DNA of 64,000 nucleotides from Sphingobium psychrophilum (GTDB taxonomy: Bacteria; Pseudomonadota; Alphaproteobacteria; Sphingomonadales; Sphingomonadaceae). Below are positions 42,246-51,317 of the stretch, one piece after another (within the stretch, counting starts at the first letter, position 1; every line of letters starts with the position of its first letter). The notes below the pieces were generated by a model. That model did no database searches. It was not told the DNA's origin and saw only the letters and a list, made by a program, of their open reading frames with translations. Location of the stretch: the NCBI RefSeq assembly GCF_012927105.1, contig NZ_JABBFV010000014.1:56184-120183 (forward strand), written 5' to 3'. The position numbers and the translations under genes are program-made.

Positions 42246-43985
42246 ATGGATAAAGCCGACGTCATGGAGCCACACCTGCCGACATTGCAACAGATGCAGC
42301 AGTGGACCGATGTGATCGGCCGCGCCCAGCAGTTGATGCTGGAACAGGCGGCGGGCGCCACCGGCCGCGTGCTGCCGTTCGACCCGGAAATGGTGGCGCG
42401 CATCCAGACCGGCTTTGCCGACGAAGGGCTGGCACTGTGGCAGCGCTTCCTCGATTCGGGCGGACTGCTGCGCGATCAGCCGGACCCGGCACCGGCGGAA
42501 AGTCCGGCGGCGCGCAAGGACCGGCGCTTTGCCGACCCGGCGTGGACGCAGCATCCCTTTTACGACCTGATCCGGCAAAGCTATCTGTTGACCTCGGATT
42601 ATATGCTCCGCTTGGCTGACGCAGTCGATGGCATCGATCCCAAGGCCAAGGCCAAGCTGCGTTTCGCCACCAGCGGGATGCTGGACGCACTCTCGCCCGC
42701 CAATTTCCCGCTCACCAACCCGACCGTCGTGCAGAAGACGATCGAGAGCGGCGGCGAGAACCTGGTCAAGGGCCTCAAGCACATGTTGGCCGACATGGAG
42801 AAGGGGCAGCTGAGCCACACCGACGGCACGCAGTTCGAACTGGGGCGCAACATCGCCGCGACGCCGGGCAAGGTCATTCATGAAACGCCGCTCTATCAAT
42901 TGATCCATTATGCGCCATCGACGGCGCAGGTGCTGGAAACCCCGCTCATCATCTTCCCGCCCTGGATCAACCGTTTCTACATTCTCGACCTGTCGCCGGA
43001 AAAGAGCTTCGTCAAATGGGCGGTGGACCAGGGGATCAGCGTGTTCCTCGTGTCGTGGAAGTCGGCCGATGCCTCGATGAAGGATCTGGTCTGGGACGAT
43101 TATATCCTCAAGGGCCAGGTCGATGCGATCGATACGGTCCGCGACCTGCTGAAGGTGAAGAGCGTCCACACCATCGGCTATTGCGTTGCGGGCACGACGC
43201 TGGCCGCGACGCTGGCGCTGCTCGCGGCGCGGGGGCAGGCGGATAAGGTGGCGAGCGCGACCTTCTTCACCGCGCAGGTGGATTTCAGCCAGGCCGGCGA
43301 CCTGACCCTGTTTATCGATGACGAGCAGATGAAGCTGGTGGACCAGCTGTCGGCCGGGGGCTTCATGGACGGGCGCTATATGGCCGTCACCTTCAACCTG
43401 CTGCGCGGGCGCGACCTGATCTGGAACTATGTGGTCAACAATTATCTGCTGGGGCAGGATTATCCGCCCTTCGACCTGCTCTATTGGAATGGCGACACGA
43501 CCAACCTGCCGGCGCGCTGGCACAAGGATTATCTGACCCGGCTGTATCGCGACAATCTGCTTGTCGTGCCCGGCGCGATCAGCGTGGACGGGACGCCGAT
43601 CGACCTCAAGGCGATCCAGACCCCCGCCTATGTGCAGGCCGGGCGGGAGGACCATATCGCCCCGCTGGAAAGCGTATGGAAGCTGACGGAAAATCTGTCC
43701 GGCCCGGTGCGGTTCCTGCTGGCCGGGTCGGGCCATATCGCTGGGGTCATCAATCCGCCCGCCGCGAACAAATATCAATATTGGGTGGCGGACGAGGCGC
43801 AGCCGACGCTGGCAGATTTCCTGGCGATGGCGAAGGAAACCAAGGGCAGCTGGTGGCCCGACTGGCGCGCCTGGATCGAGCAGGGCGATTCGCGCATGGT
43901 GCCCGCAAAGGGCGCCCGGCAACCGGGCAAGGGCCGCCTTAAGGCGATCGAGGATGCGCCCGGACGCTACGTAAAGGGGCGCTAA
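42246..43985 (+). CDS. phaC: Class I polyhydroxyalkanoate synthase
   Basis: PhaC polymerises (R)-3-hydroxyacyl-CoA into storage polyester granules. The 579-residue protein has the long N-terminal domain with PTLQQMQQWTDVIGRAQQL, then the alpha/beta core. The lipase-box Cys is Cys313 in TIGYCVAGTTLA, the Asp is in GREDHIAPLESVW and the His in AGSGHIAGVINPPA. ATG at 42246 follows AAGG; a GTG at 42240 with a better spaced AGGAG is also possible. A hairpin follows, and the phasin gene is next on the same strand. Confidence 0.93.
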   Translation: MDKADVMEPHLPTLQQMQQWTDVIGRAQQLMLEQAAGATGRVLPFDPEMVARIQTGFADEGLALWQRFLDSGGLLRDQPDPAPAESPAARKDRRFADPAWTQHPFYDLIRQSYLLTSDYMLRLADAVDGIDPKAKAKLRFATSGMLDALSPANFPLTNPTVVQKTIESGGENLVKGLKHMLADMEKGQLSHTDGTQFELGRNIAATPGKVIHETPLYQLIHYAPSTAQVLETPLIIFPPWINRFYILDLSPEKSFVKWAVDQGISVFLVSWKSADASMKDLVWDDYILKGQVDAIDTVRDLLKVKSVHTIGYCVAGTTLAATLALLAARGQADKVASATFFTAQVDFSQAGDLTLFIDDEQMKLVDQLSAGGFMDGRYMAVTFNLLRGRDLIWNYVVNNYLLGQDYPPFDLLYWNGDTTNLPARWHKDYLTRLYRDNLLVVPGAISVDGTPIDLKAIQTPAYVQAGREDHIAPLESVWKLTENLSGPVRFLLAGSGHIAGVINPPAANKYQYWVADEAQPTLADFLAMAKETKGSWWPDWRAWIEQGDSRMVPAKGARQPGKGRLKAIEDAPGRYVKGR

Positions 43986-44010
43986 GGGCGCGCAACAGAG
44001 AGTTTATCCG

Positions 44011-44039
44011 GGCTTTTCGGCCAGTGGTGCCGAAAAGCC
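44011..44039 (+). terminator. Hairpin after phaC
   Basis: GGCTTTTCGGC at 44011-44021 pairs perfectly with 44029-44039 around a 7-base loop. There is no direct T-run, so termination is only probable. Confidence 0.55.
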
Positions 44040-44060
44040 GTCCAGCCGCCCATTTCAATT

Positions 44061-44123
44061 TTGTTGCAGTGCACAATAACTCTTGCAAGATGTCTCCGAC
44101 GCACTTATTGTGCACTGCAACAA
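44061..44123. promoter_or_regulatory. Double palindromic operator upstream of the phasin gene (PhaR-type candidate)
   Basis: Two 19-base arms (TTGTTGCAGTGCACAATAA and its exact complement at 44105-44123) are separated by 25 bases. Each arm contains TGCAGTGCA, of the TGC-N3-GCA type reported for PhaR binding upstream of phasin genes. The second arm ends three bases before the GGAGG ribosome site. It may be an operator pair, or act as an RNA hairpin that affects translation. Confidence 0.65.
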
Positions 44124-44136
44124 ACGGAGGATGGTC

Positions 44137-45003
44137 ATGGCTGTTACACCAAAGGCCCCGAAGAGCGGCCCGCGCGCCAAGCCCGCTTCGTCGACCCTGT
44201 CGGCGAGCGAGGCGCTGAAGGCGGCGGAAGCGGCGATCGGCGGCCCGGCGGCAAAGAAGCCCGCGCCCAGGAAAGCCGTTTCGGCGGCGGTGAAGCCGAT
44301 CGATACCAATCCGCAGAAGGAGCCGGTGCCGACGCCTGCTCCCACGCCGACACCGACACCCGCTCCGACACCTTCGTCAACGGCCGAGCCTGCCGAGATC
44401 CCGACCGAAAAGGTCGATCCGATTGCAGTCGCCGCCGCCACGACCGCGGTGGACGCCGCGCCCGAACCCGAAATTACAGAGAGCCTGACCAAGGCCGAAA
44501 CCATTGCGACCCAGCCGCTGCCCGCAGAAGGAACCAAGACCATGAACGACGTCATCGAAACCGGTAAGAAGTTCGCCGAAGACACCAAGGCCAAGTTCGA
44601 AACGGCCTATGCCGACATGAACGAGAAGGCCAAGGCCGGCGTCGAGAAGTCGACCAAGGCGATCGAAGAACTGAGCGACATCGCCAAGGGCAATGTCGAA
44701 GCGCTGGTGGAATCCGGCAAGATCGCTGCCAAGGCCATGGAAACCATGGGTCAGGAAGCCGTCGATTACAGCCGCAAGAATTTCGAAAAGGCGACCGCGT
44801 CGTTCAAGACCTTCTCGACCGTCAAGACGCCGACAGAATTCTTTCAGCTGCAAAGCCAGATGTTTTCGAGCAGCTTCGACGAGTTCACGAAGGAAGCCGC
44901 CAAGAGCAGCGAAGCGATGATGAAGCTAGCCGGTGACATCGCCCAGCCGCTGACCGCTCGCGTGACGCTGGTGACCGACAAGGTGAAGTCGCTGGCCGCC
45001 TGA
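44137..45003 (+). CDS. Phasin-family granule protein with long Pro/Thr linker
   Basis: The 288-residue protein has a Lys/Ala-rich N-terminal part, a PTPAPTPTPTPAPTP linker around residues 65-80, and a C-terminal phasin domain from about residue 130 (NDVIETGKKFAEDTKAKFET to KLAGDIAQPLTARV). Phasins coat polyhydroxyalkanoate granules and control their size. The N-terminal extension is longer than in simple phasins and resembles PhaF-type DNA-binding tails. The start at 44137 follows GGAGG at six bases; an ATG at 44131 is too close. It follows phaC by about 150 bases. Confidence 0.86.
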   Translation: MAVTPKAPKSGPRAKPASSTLSASEALKAAEAAIGGPAAKKPAPRKAVSAAVKPIDTNPQKEPVPTPAPTPTPTPAPTPSSTAEPAEIPTEKVDPIAVAAATTAVDAAPEPEITESLTKAETIATQPLPAEGTKTMNDVIETGKKFAEDTKAKFETAYADMNEKAKAGVEKSTKAIEELSDIAKGNVEALVESGKIAAKAMETMGQEAVDYSRKNFEKATASFKTFSTVKTPTEFFQLQSQMFSSSFDEFTKEAAKSSEAMMKLAGDIAQPLTARVTLVTDKVKSLAA

Positions 45004-45026
45004 TCGGCCACGCTTTTCCTATCATA

Positions 45027-45069
45027 GCAAAGGGGCGTCGCTTCCATCAGGGAAGCGGCGCCCCTTTGC
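45027..45069. terminator. Long hairpin terminator after the phasin gene
   Basis: A stem of about 19 bp (GCAAAGGGGCG and CGCTTCC arms with one wobble pair) encloses a 5-base loop. Confidence 0.8.
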
Positions 45070-45156
45070 GTTAACGCTGAAATATCGTCCCACCCGGCCG
45101 GATGGCCTCTTCGGCCCCTTGCCATGCGGCGGCAAATCGCCATATCCTTGGGCATC

Positions 45157-45534
45157 ATGAACAGCCTTACCACATCCCATGCAGGCCCCGTTGCGATGGC
45201 CGGCCAGCATCCGGACGATCAGGGCGAGGGTCCGGGCGGTCCCAGCGTCGGCATCGCCACCCGGACGCGCACCCGCACCAAAAAGCCTTCGCTCTACAAG
45301 GTGCTGATGCTCAACGACGACTATACCCCGATGGAATTCGTCGTCCATGTGCTGCAAAGCTTCTTCCGCATGGACATGGAAGAAGCAACGCGGGTGATGC
45401 TGCATGTCCACCAGCGCGGCGTCGGCGTATGCGGCATTTTCAGCTATGAAGTCGCCGAGACGAAGGTGAATCAGGTGATGGATTTCGCCCGGCAGAACCA
45501 GCATCCGTTGCAATGCACGCTGGAAAAAGCCTGA
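45157..45534 (+). CDS. clpS: ATP-dependent Clp protease adaptor ClpS
   Basis: ClpS delivers N-degron proteins to the ClpAP protease in the cytoplasm. The 125-residue protein has the typical fold from about residue 45, with [20 protein letters not shown] for substrate binding, [20 protein letters not shown], and the C-terminal [18 protein letters not shown]. The N-terminal 40 residues are a flexible Gly-rich tail. The start at 45157 is preferred; the frame opens at 45124. The usual partner clpA does not follow; the next gene is unrelated. Confidence 0.93.
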   Translation: MNSLTTSHAGPVAMAGQHPDDQGEGPGGPSVGIATRTRTRTKKPSLYKVLMLNDDYTPMEFVVHVLQSFFRMDMEEATRVMLHVHQRGVGVCGIFSYEVAETKVNQVMDFARQNQHPLQCTLEKA

Positions 45535-45547
45535 CCAGGGCCGAGCG

Positions 45548-45562
45548 TTAACCGGTCGTTGA
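45548..45562 (+). promoter_or_regulatory. CtrA-like box upstream of the Ser-rich protein
   Basis: TTAACCGGTCGTTGA fits TTAA-N7-TTAA with one mismatch, about 107 bases before the start codon at 45669. Confidence 0.3.
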
Positions 45563-45668
45563 TCCGTGTAGCACTTATATTTCAGTAAATTACGTCGTTG
45601 AAATACAAGGTTTTTTTAGATCTTCCCGGCATGATGGTCCCTGCTGAAACGAAGTGGGGACTTCCATC

Positions 45669-46274
45669 ATGACCAGTATCAACAGCTACACTATGACTAT
45701 GCCGCCATCGCCCCGCGCGATGATGGATCGCAAGATCGATGCCGCGATCGAGACAGGATCGCTGTCGGCGGTCGATGGCGATGCGTTGGACACGGCGCTC
45801 AATTCGATCGATACCGCGCTCTCCGCTTCGGCGACCGAAAGCAGCGCGCGGCTCGATCCGTCGGCGATGAAGGACCGGATCGACTCGCTGATCGAGGATC
45901 AGGTGTCGGCGGGGACGCTGACCGAGGATCAGGCGGCGGCTCTGCAAAGCTTCTTTGCCCAGGGACCCGGCGGCGCGACCGCGACGGCCGACGCCAGCAG
46001 CGAGGAGAGCATGAGCATCGAGGGCATGGGCGGCGTCGGCGGCCCCGGCCCGATGCGCGGTCCGCCGCCTGGCCCGCCGCCGTCGGAATCGACCGAGGAG
46101 AGCAGCGACAGCAGCACGACCAGCACTGATGCGACCAGCGCGACCGAGCAGCGGGATTCGATCATCGCCTTCCTTGAAAATCTGCGCAGCAGCCTGTCGC
46201 AGTCGCTGTACGGCAGCGCGGCGAGCAGCACCGACAGCACGAACAGTGGGCTGTTGATCGACAGCCTGGCCTGA
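45669..46274 (+). CDS. Low-complexity Ser/Pro-rich protein of unknown function
   Basis: The 201-residue protein has two helical stretches with a repeated layout: MMDRKIDAAIETGSLSAVDGDALDTAL and MKDRIDSLIEDQVSAGTLTE are similar in the order D-x-I-x2-x-I/L, then G-x-L-x3-D. A Gly/Pro patch (GPMRGPPPGPPP) and a Ser/Thr run follow, and the end is IIAFLENLRSSLSQSLYG. No signal peptide is seen. I do not recognise a family. Proteins of this layout may be secreted by a type I or other route, but that is speculation. A GGGGAC ribosome site precedes the start. Confidence 0.65.
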   Translation: MTSINSYTMTMPPSPRAMMDRKIDAAIETGSLSAVDGDALDTALNSIDTALSASATESSARLDPSAMKDRIDSLIEDQVSAGTLTEDQAAALQSFFAQGPGGATATADASSEESMSIEGMGGVGGPGPMRGPPPGPPPSESTEESSDSSTTSTDATSATEQRDSIIAFLENLRSSLSQSLYGSAASSTDSTNSGLLIDSLA

Positions 46275-46398
46275 ACCATCCTTCTCCTCCTTCGCCTGGG
46301 GACTGGCGAAGACCCGGCGGCGGCGCGGCATCGCCCGTCGTCGCCGGGCATGGTTTTCGCGGTTCCCTCGCGCGCCTGCCCATCCTACACCGGCAGGC

Positions 46399-47904
46399 GT
46401 GAGCGCGACGCCAAGAGCCGACATATACGACCTGGCCGTCATTGGCGGCGGGGTGAATGGCTGCGGCATCGCCCGCGACGCCGCTGGGCGCGGCGCGCAT
46501 GTGCTGCTGTTGGAACAGGGCGACCTTGCCAGCGGCACGTCGTCGGCATCCACCAAGCTGATCCATGGCGGCCTGCGCTATCTGGAGCATTATGAATTCG
46601 CCCTGGTGCGCGAATCGCTGGCTGAGCGCGAACGGCTATGGGCCATTGCGCCGCACATCATTCATCCGATGCTTTTCGTCCTGCCTTGGACCAGAGGGCT
46701 GCGACCGCGCTGGATGCTGCGGCTGGGCCTGTTTCTCTACGATCATATCGGCGGCCGTCGCGCGTTGCCCGCGACGCAGGCGATCGACCTGCGTCGCCAT
46801 CCGGCGGGCGAGGCGTTGAAAGCCGGATTCGGGCCGGGCTATTGCTATTCGGACGCATGGGTCGATGACGCCCGGTTGGTGGTGCTGAACGCGCGCGATG
46901 CCGCCGATCGGGGCGCGGACGTGCGCACCCGGACGGCCGTCGTTCGCCTGACGCGCGCCGATGGCCATTGGCGGATCATGACGCAGTCGGCGCGCGGCGA
47001 AGAGGCTGTCTACGCCCGCGCCGTGGTGAACGCCACCGGGCCGGCCGTGCTCGATCTGCTCGACCGCGCCGACCGGCCGACCGACCGGCATATGCGGCTG
47101 GTGCGTGGATCACATATCGTCGTGCCGCGCCTGTTCGACCATGGCTTCGCCTATTTCTTTCAACTCTCCGACGGCCGCATCTTCTTCGCCATCCCTTACG
47201 AACGCGACTTCACGCTGATCGGTACGACGGATCGCGATCATAACGGCGGGCTGGACCATGTGGTCGCGAGTGCCGAGGAGATCGCCTATCTGTGCGAGGG
47301 CGCGAATCGCTATTTCGCGCGATCGATCACGCCGGCCGATGTCGTCTGGTCCTATGCCGGGGTGCGGCCACTGGTCGACGACGGATCGGCGAGGCCCGAA
47401 GCGGCGACGCGGGGCTATCGCCTGGAACTGGACGGGGAAGATGGTGCGCCGGCGTTGCTGAGCGTCTTTGGCGGCAAGATCACCACCTATCGCCATCTGG
47501 CGGCCGAGGCGGTGGATCTGCTCAAGCCGTATCTGCCAGCTTTGCAGGGAGACGACTGGACCGCCGGTGCGCCCCTACCCGGTGGCGACTTTTCGATGAC
47601 CGGCCTCGCCGCCCTGACGGCCGATCTGGGGCGTGACTATCCCTTTCTGGCGCCGACCGCGGTCGACCGGATCGCACGCGCCTATGGGACGCAGGCGCGG
47701 GTCTGGTTGGGGGAGGCCCACAATGCATCGGCGCTGGGGCTGGACTTCGGCCATGGCCTGACCGAAGCGGAGGCGGTGCATATGATGACACGTGAATGGG
47801 CGCAGACCAGTCAGGACATGCTCTGGCGGCGCAGCAAGCTGGGGCTGCGGCTGGACCAGGGGCAGGTCGATCGGCTGGAGCGCTGGCTGGAAGAGAGGCT
47901 ATGA
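46399..47904 (+). CDS. glpD: Aerobic glycerol-3-phosphate dehydrogenase
   Basis: GlpD oxidises glycerol-3-phosphate to dihydroxyacetone phosphate and feeds electrons to the quinone pool at the inner membrane. The 501-residue protein has the FAD motif LAVIGGGVNGCGIARDAAGR at the start, then GTSSASTKLIHGGLRYLEHY, and the C-terminal DAO region with WSYAGVRPLVDDG. The start is a GTG at 46399 with a GGCAGG site. The gene overlaps glpK by four bases (ATGA), so glycerol breakdown is one operon; no glpF or glpR is present in the window. Confidence 0.93.
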   Translation: MSATPRADIYDLAVIGGGVNGCGIARDAAGRGAHVLLLEQGDLASGTSSASTKLIHGGLRYLEHYEFALVRESLAERERLWAIAPHIIHPMLFVLPWTRGLRPRWMLRLGLFLYDHIGGRRALPATQAIDLRRHPAGEALKAGFGPGYCYSDAWVDDARLVVLNARDAADRGADVRTRTAVVRLTRADGHWRIMTQSARGEEAVYARAVVNATGPAVLDLLDRADRPTDRHMRLVRGSHIVVPRLFDHGFAYFFQLSDGRIFFAIPYERDFTLIGTTDRDHNGGLDHVVASAEEIAYLCEGANRYFARSITPADVVWSYAGVRPLVDDGSARPEAATRGYRLELDGEDGAPALLSVFGGKITTYRHLAAEAVDLLKPYLPALQGDDWTAGAPLPGGDFSMTGLAALTADLGRDYPFLAPTAVDRIARAYGTQARVWLGEAHNASALGLDFGHGLTEAEAVHMMTREWAQTSQDMLWRRSKLGLRLDQGQVDRLERWLEERL

Positions 47905-49385
47905 GCGAGCGTCTGTTGCTGGTGCTGGACGCGGGCACGACATCGACCCGCGCGATGCTCTATGCCCCTGACGGCGCGCGGATCGCGACCGCGCAGGCGG
48001 ACCTCACCCAATATTATCCGCAGCCCGGCTGGGTCGAACATGACGCGGCGGAAATCTGGACTCGCACGCTGCAATGCGCGCGGCAGATGGTGGACCGGGC
48101 TGGCGGAGCCGACCGCATCGCCGCGATCGGCATCGCGAACCAGCGCGAAACGGTGGTCGCCTGGAACCGGCGGACGAGCAATCCGATCGGCCGGGCGATC
48201 GTGTGGCAAGACAGGCGCACGGCGGACCAATGCGCGGCCTTGCGCGCAGCCGGTCATGAGCCGCTGGTCCAGCAGCGCACCGGCCTCGTCCTCGATCCAT
48301 ATTTCTCCGCGACCAAGATGCGTTGGATGATCGACAATAGCCCCGACGTGGCGGCGGCCGGGGATGCATTGGCTTTCGGCACGGTGGAAAGCTGGCTGGT
48401 GTGGAAGCTGACCGGCGGGCTGCACATCAGCGATGCCGGCAATGCCAGCCGGACGCAGTTGATGGCGCTGGACGGGGCGGGATGGCACGTGGAGTTGTGC
48501 GCCCTGTTCGGCGTCCCGCAGGCGGCCTTGCCAGAGATCGTGGACAATGCAGGCGATTTCGGCGCGACATTGCCCGATTGGCTCGGCGCGCCGATCCGGG
48601 TCTGCGGGCTGGCGGGCGATCAGCAGGCGGCGACCATCGGGCAGGGATGCCTGGCGCCGGGTGTTGTCAAAGCGACGCTTGGTACCGGCGCCTTCGTGCT
48701 GGCCCCGGTGGGGGAAGCGGTGCCGGCGTCCGCCAATCGGCTGCTCGGCACGATATTGTATCAGATGGATGGGCGGCGACACTATGCGCTGGAGGGATCG
48801 ATCTTCGTCGCAGGCAGCCTGATCCAGTGGCTGCGCGACCGGATCGGCCTGATCGCGGCCGCCGCCGATACCGATGCGATCGCCCGTTCCGTGCCCGACA
48901 ATGGCGGCGTCTTCCTGCTGCCCGCTCTGTCCGGCCTGGGCGCGCCGCACTGGCGGCCGGAGGCGACCGGCATGATCGTCGGGCTGACCCATGGCACCGG
49001 CCGGGCGCATATCGTCCGGGCCGCGCTCGAATCGATGGCGCATCAGGTGCATGACCTCGCCGCCGCCTTCGCCGCCGATGGCGCGCCTTGGCGGTCGCTG
49101 CGGATCGATGGCGGGATGAGCGCCAATGACTGGATCGCGCAGGACATGGCCGACATGCTGGACCTGGCCGTCGAACGGCCGTGCGATGTGGAGACGACGG
49201 CGCGCGGCGCGGCCATGCTGGCCGGGGTCGGCGTCGGCCTGTTCCCCTCGCTGGAGGCGGCGGTCGGCATGGCGGCGGCGCGGGTACGATTCGCGCCCGC
49301 TCTCGCCGCGCCGGTACGGGCGCTAAGGCTTGCGGGGTGGCGCGCGCTGCTGGCGCAGGCGGCGCAGGGGGCCGCTACGGATTAG
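47901..49385 (+). CDS. glpK: Glycerol kinase
   Basis: GlpK makes glycerol-3-phosphate from glycerol and ATP in the cytoplasm. The 494-residue FGGY-family kinase has LLVLDAGTTSTRAMLYAPDG, the catalytic segment NQRETVVAWNRRT, the VWQDRRTADQC stretch, ATLGTGAFVLA in the ATPase core, and LRIDGGMSANDWIAQDMADM near the end. The length matches the family. The ATG overlaps the stop of glpD (ATGA), so the two are translated together. Confidence 0.94.
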   Translation: MSERLLLVLDAGTTSTRAMLYAPDGARIATAQADLTQYYPQPGWVEHDAAEIWTRTLQCARQMVDRAGGADRIAAIGIANQRETVVAWNRRTSNPIGRAIVWQDRRTADQCAALRAAGHEPLVQQRTGLVLDPYFSATKMRWMIDNSPDVAAAGDALAFGTVESWLVWKLTGGLHISDAGNASRTQLMALDGAGWHVELCALFGVPQAALPEIVDNAGDFGATLPDWLGAPIRVCGLAGDQQAATIGQGCLAPGVVKATLGTGAFVLAPVGEAVPASANRLLGTILYQMDGRRHYALEGSIFVAGSLIQWLRDRIGLIAAAADTDAIARSVPDNGGVFLLPALSGLGAPHWRPEATGMIVGLTHGTGRAHIVRAALESMAHQVHDLAAAFAADGAPWRSLRIDGGMSANDWIAQDMADMLDLAVERPCDVETTARGAAMLAGVGVGLFPSLEAAVGMAAARVRFAPALAAPVRALRLAGWRALLAQAAQGAATD

Positions 49386-49438
49386 CGGCTATTTTCCTCC
49401 ATGGCGGCACGGCCATCGTGAGCAAATATTAACGATGA

Positions 49439-49450
49439 ACGCCTAGCATC
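49439..49450 (+). promoter_or_regulatory. CtrA half-site upstream of the diguanylate cyclase
   Basis: TTAACGATGAAC resembles the extended CtrA half-site TTAACCAT and lies 10-21 bases before the start codon. The second TTAA is absent. Confidence 0.2.
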
Positions 49451-49459
49451 GCCACCAAC

Positions 49460-51241
49460 ATGACGCATACCGCCCTTCGCCAACCTTCCTTATGGATCGC
49501 ACCGGTCGTGACCGGCTGCGTCTATTTCGTGGTGTCGTCGCTGGCCCTGATGCTGTCCCGATTCGAGGGCGGATTGGCGTTCATCTGGTGCGCCAACGCT
49601 TTCCTGATGGCGCAGCTGCTGACGTCGCCCACCGCCCGTTGGCCCCGCGCGATCATCGCCTGCGGCGTCGCCAGCGCGGCCGCGACCGCATGGGTGGGCA
49701 TGGGCCCTGCGGCCGCCTTGCCCATGGCGGCGATCAATATCGCCGAATCGCTGATCGTGGCGGTCATGTGTCGCTGGTTCGTCATCGACCGGCTGCTGAT
49801 CGGCGCCATCCGCCCGCTGATCGTGTTCGTCGTCGCCTTGTGCGGCGTGGCCAATATCGTCGCTGGCCTCGCCGCGGCGCTGGTGGCATCGACCCTTACC
49901 CCGGTGCTCTTCTGGCCGTCTTTCGTGCAATGGTATACCGGCCATGTCCTGGGTGGGCTGACCTGCGCGCCGATCCTGATCATGGCGTTTCAGGGCGAAT
50001 TCCGGCGGTGGATGGATGAGGCATCGACACGCGCCAAGCTCGAAGCGGTGCTGTTGATCGGCCTGTTCGCGCTGACGACCGTCCATGTGTTCTTCTGGGC
50101 GCGCTATCCCTTGTTGTTCGCGCCGCTCCTGCCGCTGGTGCTGATCGCTTTTCGCGTCGGCCATATGGGATCGGCGGCGGCGGTCATCCTGCTGGCGGCG
50201 ATCGGCGGCACCGCCACCATGGCGGGTATCGGTCCGCTGACCTGGGTTGAGGGTTCGACCGGCGATCGCATCCAGTTTTTCCAATTCTATCTCGCGCTCA
50301 GCTTCCTGCTGTGCATGCCCGTCGCGGTGGAGCTGGCGGCGCGCAAGCGGCTGTTCCAGATGTTGCAGCAGAGCGAGGCCCGCTATCGCGCCATGGCCGA
50401 ATATAGCGGCGACGTGGTGCTCAACATCAGCATCGATGGCGTCATCCAATATGCATCGCTTTCCGCCGCCGAGCAGATCGGCTGCGCGCCCGAATTGCTG
50501 TTGGGACAGGCCGCCGCGAATCTGGTCGATCCGCAGGATCGGGCCGTGGTGATCGCGACCCATCGGCGCGCGCTGGAGCAGCCGGGCACGGCGCATAAGG
50601 TCGAATTCCGGCCACTGGTGACCGCCGACGGGCTGGAATGGTGCGAAATGGTGAGCCGCGCCATGATTGACGAGCGCGGCCTGCCAAGCGGCGTGGTGAG
50701 CATGATCCGCGACATGTCGCGGCACAAGGCGCGCCAACGCGCGCTGCAACAGGTCGCCGCGCGCGATTCGCTGACCGGGGCCGATAGCCGCCGGGCGTTT
50801 CTGGACAAGCTGGATCGCGAGATCGAACGTGCCGTCATCGGTGCCCGATCGTCGCTGCTGCTGATCGATATCGACCATTTCAAGTCGGTCAACGACCGCT
50901 ATGGCCATGGCGCAGGCGACCGGGTGCTGAGCGCCTTTGTCGAACGGTTGCGCCCTGGTCTGCGCGCGGGCGACAGCATCGGCCGGTTGGGCGGCGAGGA
51001 ATTCGCCATCCTGTTGCTCGACAGCGATATCGACCGGTCGAGCATGATGTGCGAACGGCTGCGCGCTATACTGGACGAGCCGATCGCCGTCGGCGCGTCG
51101 CTGGCGATCAGCGTGACATTCAGCGCCGGGCTGGTCGCGCTCGATGGCGCGTCCGACCGTTCGACGCTGCTGGAGGCGGCGGACAAGGCGCTTTACCGCG
51201 CCAAGCATAGCGGCCGCAATTGCCTGCGCCTGGCGGCCTGA
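49460..51241 (+). CDS. MASE1-PAS-GGDEF diguanylate cyclase
   Basis: The 593-residue protein has about eight N-terminal membrane helices forming a MASE1-type sensor (residues 10-290), a PAS domain (about 305-420, starting MLQQSEARYRAMAEYSGDVV) and a GGDEF domain. The active-site motif is GGEEF near residue 511, with the preceding LLLIDIDHFKSVNDRYGH typical of active cyclases. It makes cyclic-di-GMP in response to an unknown signal. The TTAA-like half-site just upstream hints at cell-cycle control. It follows glpK by 74 bases. Confidence 0.88.
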   Translation: MTHTALRQPSLWIAPVVTGCVYFVVSSLALMLSRFEGGLAFIWCANAFLMAQLLTSPTARWPRAIIACGVASAAATAWVGMGPAAALPMAAINIAESLIVAVMCRWFVIDRLLIGAIRPLIVFVVALCGVANIVAGLAAALVASTLTPVLFWPSFVQWYTGHVLGGLTCAPILIMAFQGEFRRWMDEASTRAKLEAVLLIGLFALTTVHVFFWARYPLLFAPLLPLVLIAFRVGHMGSAAAVILLAAIGGTATMAGIGPLTWVEGSTGDRIQFFQFYLALSFLLCMPVAVELAARKRLFQMLQQSEARYRAMAEYSGDVVLNISIDGVIQYASLSAAEQIGCAPELLLGQAAANLVDPQDRAVVIATHRRALEQPGTAHKVEFRPLVTADGLEWCEMVSRAMIDERGLPSGVVSMIRDMSRHKARQRALQQVAARDSLTGADSRRAFLDKLDREIERAVIGARSSLLLIDIDHFKSVNDRYGHGAGDRVLSAFVERLRPGLRAGDSIGRLGGEEFAILLLDSDIDRSSMMCERLRAILDEPIAVGASLAISVTFSAGLVALDGASDRSTLLEAADKALYRAKHSGRNCLRLAA

Positions 51242-51273
51242 AGCGCGGCGGGACGCTGCGGAAAAATCGCGAT

Positions 51274-51286
51274 GTTATGTTGTAAC
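51274..51286. promoter_or_regulatory. Zur/Fur-like AT-rich palindrome upstream of the MerC gene
   Basis: GTTATGTTGTAAC has inverted arms GTTA and TAAC in an AT-rich patch. It lies about 32 bases before the start codon. The resemblance to zinc-responsive sites is weak. Confidence 0.25.
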
Positions 51287-51317
51287 TTACGGTCGCTTGG
51301 CCTATGTAATCGCGACC

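Noticed and set aside
42162..43922. 586-codon minus-strand frame opposite phaC
   Set aside because: It has no recognisable domain; the phaC frame carries all motifs. Long antisense frames are common in GC-rich DNA.
47811..49052. 413-codon minus-strand frame opposite glpK
   Set aside because: Shadow of glpK, without a family or a ribosome site.
49490..51208. 572-codon minus-strand frame opposite the diguanylate cyclase
   Set aside because: His/Gln/Arg-rich composition with no domain; the shadow of the GGDEF gene.
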